Shown: positions 62,340 through 64,000 of the stretch, piece after piece | Layout: every line of letters starts with the position of its first letter | How positions within the stretch are numbered: position 1 is the first letter of the stretch | Assembly: GCF_020991065.1 (NCBI RefSeq) | Contig: NZ_CP087710.1 | Coordinates: 1,550,001 to 1,614,000 of the forward strand | Reading direction: 5' to 3' | Origin: Nocardioides okcheonensis | Lineage (GTDB): Bacteria; Actinomycetota; Actinomycetes; Propionibacteriales; Nocardioidaceae | Length of the DNA: 64,000 nucleotides | Notes under the pieces: model-generated | The model's database searches: none | Told to the model about the DNA's origin: nothing | Seen by the model: the letters and a program-made list of their open reading frames with translations, nothing else | Translations under genes and position numbers: made by a program

Positions 62340-63047
62340 ATGACCGACTCCTTCCCGCCCCGGTTGATGCGCACCCGGCTCTACGAGCAGGTCGCCGGTC
62401 AGATCTCGGCCTGGATCTCCGACAACGGGCTGACGGCGGGCGACAAGCTGCCGCCCGAGCGCGAGCTCGCGCAGCGCCTCGGCGTGAGCCGCGCGACCCT
62501 CAGCCAGGCCCTGGTCGCGCTCGAGGTCGTCGGGGTCGTGGAGGTGCGCCACGGCGACGGGACGGTGGTGACCGAGCGCCAGGGGATGCAGCAGGCCACC
62601 CGGATCGTCGAGGCGATCCGCAGCCACGCCGACCGGCTGCCCGAGGTGATCGAGACCCGCGACGCGCTGGAGACCAAGATCGCCTCGCTCGCGGCCGTGC
62701 GCCGCACCGACGAGGACCTCGCCCGCATCGACGACGCCCTCGCCGCGATGGAGGCCGACATCGCCGCCGGCGGCCGCGGCGTCGAGGGCGACGAGCGGTT
62801 CCACGGGGCGGTCACGGCCGCCTCCCACTCCCTGCTGCTGGCCCGGTTGATGGGCGAGATCGGCGACCTGATCCGGGAGACGCGGATCGAGTCGCTGGGC
62901 CAGCCCGGACGACCGCAGGACTCGCTCGCCGGCCACAGGGCGATCGCCGAGGCGATCCGCGCCGGCGACCCCCAGGCGGCGTCGGAGGCGATGCACGCCC
63001 ACGTCGCGATGGTGAGCGACGTCGCCCTGCTCCGCGAGCAGCCGTGA
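62340..63047 (+). CDS. GntR-family transcriptional regulator (FadR/FCD subfamily)
   Basis: A 235-residue regulator. The winged helix (8-80) has RLYEQVAGQISAWISDNGLT, AGDKLPPERELAQRLGVSRA and VRHGDGTVV. The C-terminal FCD helical domain has metal and ligand His residues in DERFHGAVTAASHS and GHRAIAEAIRAGDPQ with HAHV at the end. It is divergent from the matC-like operon and is its likely ligand-responsive repressor, comparable in layout to MatR of malonate operons. Its stop overlaps the start of the TauE/SafE gene. Confidence 0.92.
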   Translation: MTDSFPPRLMRTRLYEQVAGQISAWISDNGLTAGDKLPPERELAQRLGVSRATLSQALVALEVVGVVEVRHGDGTVVTERQGMQQATRIVEAIRSHADRLPEVIETRDALETKIASLAAVRRTDEDLARIDDALAAMEADIAAGGRGVEGDERFHGAVTAASHSLLLARLMGEIGDLIRETRIESLGQPGRPQDSLAGHRAIAEAIRAGDPQAASEAMHAHVAMVSDVALLREQP

Positions 63048-63814
63048 CCCTGCTCGACGCCCTCCTGGTGGTCGTCACCGGGTTCGGCGCCGGCGTGCTC
63101 TCCTCCACCGTCGGCGTCGCCTCGCTGCTGAGCTTCCCGGTCCTCGTCGCGCTCGGCCTGCCGCCGGTCGTGGCCAACGTGTCGAACACCCTCGGCCTGG
63201 TGCCCGGCGGCGTCGGCGGGGTGCTGGGCTACCGCCAGGAGGTGCGCGAGGCAGGGCCGATCGCGAAGGTCATCGTGCTGGTGTGCGCGATCGGCGCGGT
63301 CGGCGGGGCCGCGCTGCTGCTCGGGCTGCCGCCCGGGGTCTTCGAGGCGGTCGTGCCGTTCCTGATCCTGTTCACCTGCCTGCTCGTCGGCGTCCAGCCG
63401 CGGGTGGCCGCGTGGCTGCGCGAGCGGCACGAGCGCCGCCACGGCGAGGAGCGTGCCACCCGGCACCAGATGTCGCCGGCGACAACCGCCTTCGCGACGC
63501 TCACCGGCGTCTACGGCGGCTACTTCGGAGCGGGCGCGGGCGTGATGATGGTCGCCGTCCTCGGCCTGGGCACCGACCTCGAGCTGCGCGTCGTCAACGG
63601 CCTCAAGACGCTCTCGCTGATGGTCGGCAACATCGTCGCCGGCGCCATCTTCGTCGTCGTCGCCGACCCCCGCTGGGACGTCGTGGTGCTCCTCGCCGCC
63701 GGGTCGCTCGTCGGCGGCTACGTCGGCGCCAGGATCGGGCGCAAGCTCCCCGACGCGGTGTTCCGCTGGGCCGTCGTCGCCGCCGGCGTGGTCGCCGCCG
63801 TGCTGCTGTTCTGA
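63044..63814 (+). CDS. TauE/SafE-family sulfite exporter-like permease
   Basis: A 256-residue membrane protein with about eight helices. It begins at GTG 63044 with LVVVTGFGAGVLSSTVGVAS, the glycine-rich first helix of the TauE/SafE family, and a second matching half starts at LTGVYGGYFGAGAGVMMVAV. The two-fold pattern is normal for this family, which exports sulfite, sulfoacetate or other organic anions. It overlaps gntR by four bases and so is coexpressed with the regulator. Confidence 0.9.
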   Translation: MTLLDALLVVVTGFGAGVLSSTVGVASLLSFPVLVALGLPPVVANVSNTLGLVPGGVGGVLGYRQEVREAGPIAKVIVLVCAIGAVGGAALLLGLPPGVFEAVVPFLILFTCLLVGVQPRVAAWLRERHERRHGEERATRHQMSPATTAFATLTGVYGGYFGAGAGVMMVAVLGLGTDLELRVVNGLKTLSLMVGNIVAGAIFVVVADPRWDVVVLLAAGSLVGGYVGARIGRKLPDAVFRWAVVAAGVVAAVLLF

Positions 63815-63818
63815 CGCG

Positions 63819-64000
63819 TCAGGACAGCAGCCCGCGCACCACCCGCAGACCGACCGAGAGACGCGCCAGCTCGGCGGTCTCCTCCCGGCAGATCTCCGTC
63901 AGCGTCTTCGACGCCCGTCCCACGAGCTCCTCCTCGGAGTTCTCCCACTCCGCCACCCGCGCCGGGGCGCTGTCGTCGGAGCTGGTCGACTCCAGCACCT
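63819..64000 (-). CDS. Partial gene, C-terminal part only
   Basis: The last 60 codons of a minus-strand gene that extends beyond the window. The visible part is helical and acidic (NSEEELVGRASKTLTEICRE, then ETAELARLSVGLRVVRGLLS) and stops at TGA 63821-63819. No family can be named from this. Its 3' end is four bases from the TauE/SafE stop. Confidence 0.5.
   Translation of the reverse strand, partial: VLESTSSDDSAPARVAEWENSEEELVGRASKTLTEICREETAELARLSVGLRVVRGLLS

Overview
The window is high-GC actinobacterial DNA, most likely from Nocardioides or a close relative. The codons are almost all G/C-ending and GTG starts are frequent. The gene content is actinobacterial: the ftsE-ftsX-LytM-smpB order, treX/treY/treZ, separate LigD-type polymerase and ligase genes with Ku, and a Tad pilus locus. 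Several families of palindromic intergenic repeats resemble those I associate with Nocardioides genomes; that last point is from memory.

Layout. 1-14 kb: a partial secreted protein, a YqgE/AlgH protein, a calcium-binding repeat protein, a TetR regulator, a DUF3048 lipoprotein, an NlpC/P60 hydrolase behind a cyclic-di-AMP (ydaO) riboswitch, FabG, a PAP2-type membrane protein, a secreted propeller-like protein, HIT and PH-domain proteins, a cobalamin-binding-type protein, a nitroreductase, a GH6 glycosidase, a family-3 solute-binding protein bracketed by repeats, and a DJ-1/PfpI protein. 14.1-14.5 kb: tmRNA (ssrA). 14.7-16.5 kb: a lipoprotein and a CNNM/CorC-type protein. 16.6-23.2 kb: a sugar ABC transporter operon (binding protein, two permeases, GH3 hexosaminidase, ROK kinase) headed by a ROK repressor with a candidate operator. 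23.5-28.0 kb: amidohydrolase, smpB, LytM factor, ftsX, ftsE. 28.2-31.6 kb: a type VII secretion-like (WXG) effector locus. 31.6-33.8 kb: prfB and a secreted protein. 33.9-40.1 kb: treZ-treY-treX with overlapping stop/start codons. 40.3-53.0 kb: a Tad/Flp pilus locus. 53.1-54.0 kb: a response regulator and a tiny secreted peptide. 54.1-57.0 kb: NHEJ genes. 57.3-63.8 kb: a hydrolase, then a carboxyltransferase/CoA-transferase/MatC-like transporter operon with a divergent GntR regulator, and a TauE/SafE permease.

The outstanding feature is an integrated element of about 8.1 kb (44167-52278) that splits tadA, the pilus ATPase gene. A large serine recombinase lies at one end. Joining the two flanks at a shared AGC (GCT on the coding strand) restores an uninterrupted 428-codon TadA frame with the expected protein sequence across the junction. 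The element carries an HK97-type major capsid protein and small actinophage-like genes, but no recognisable terminase, portal or tail genes. It also has an excisionase-like protein and a lower-GC three-gene cassette headed by a TIGR04255-family protein. It looks like a capsid-carrying satellite or remnant prophage with cargo, and it may act as a reversible switch for pilus expression.

No CRISPR array and no ordinary tRNA gene were seen.
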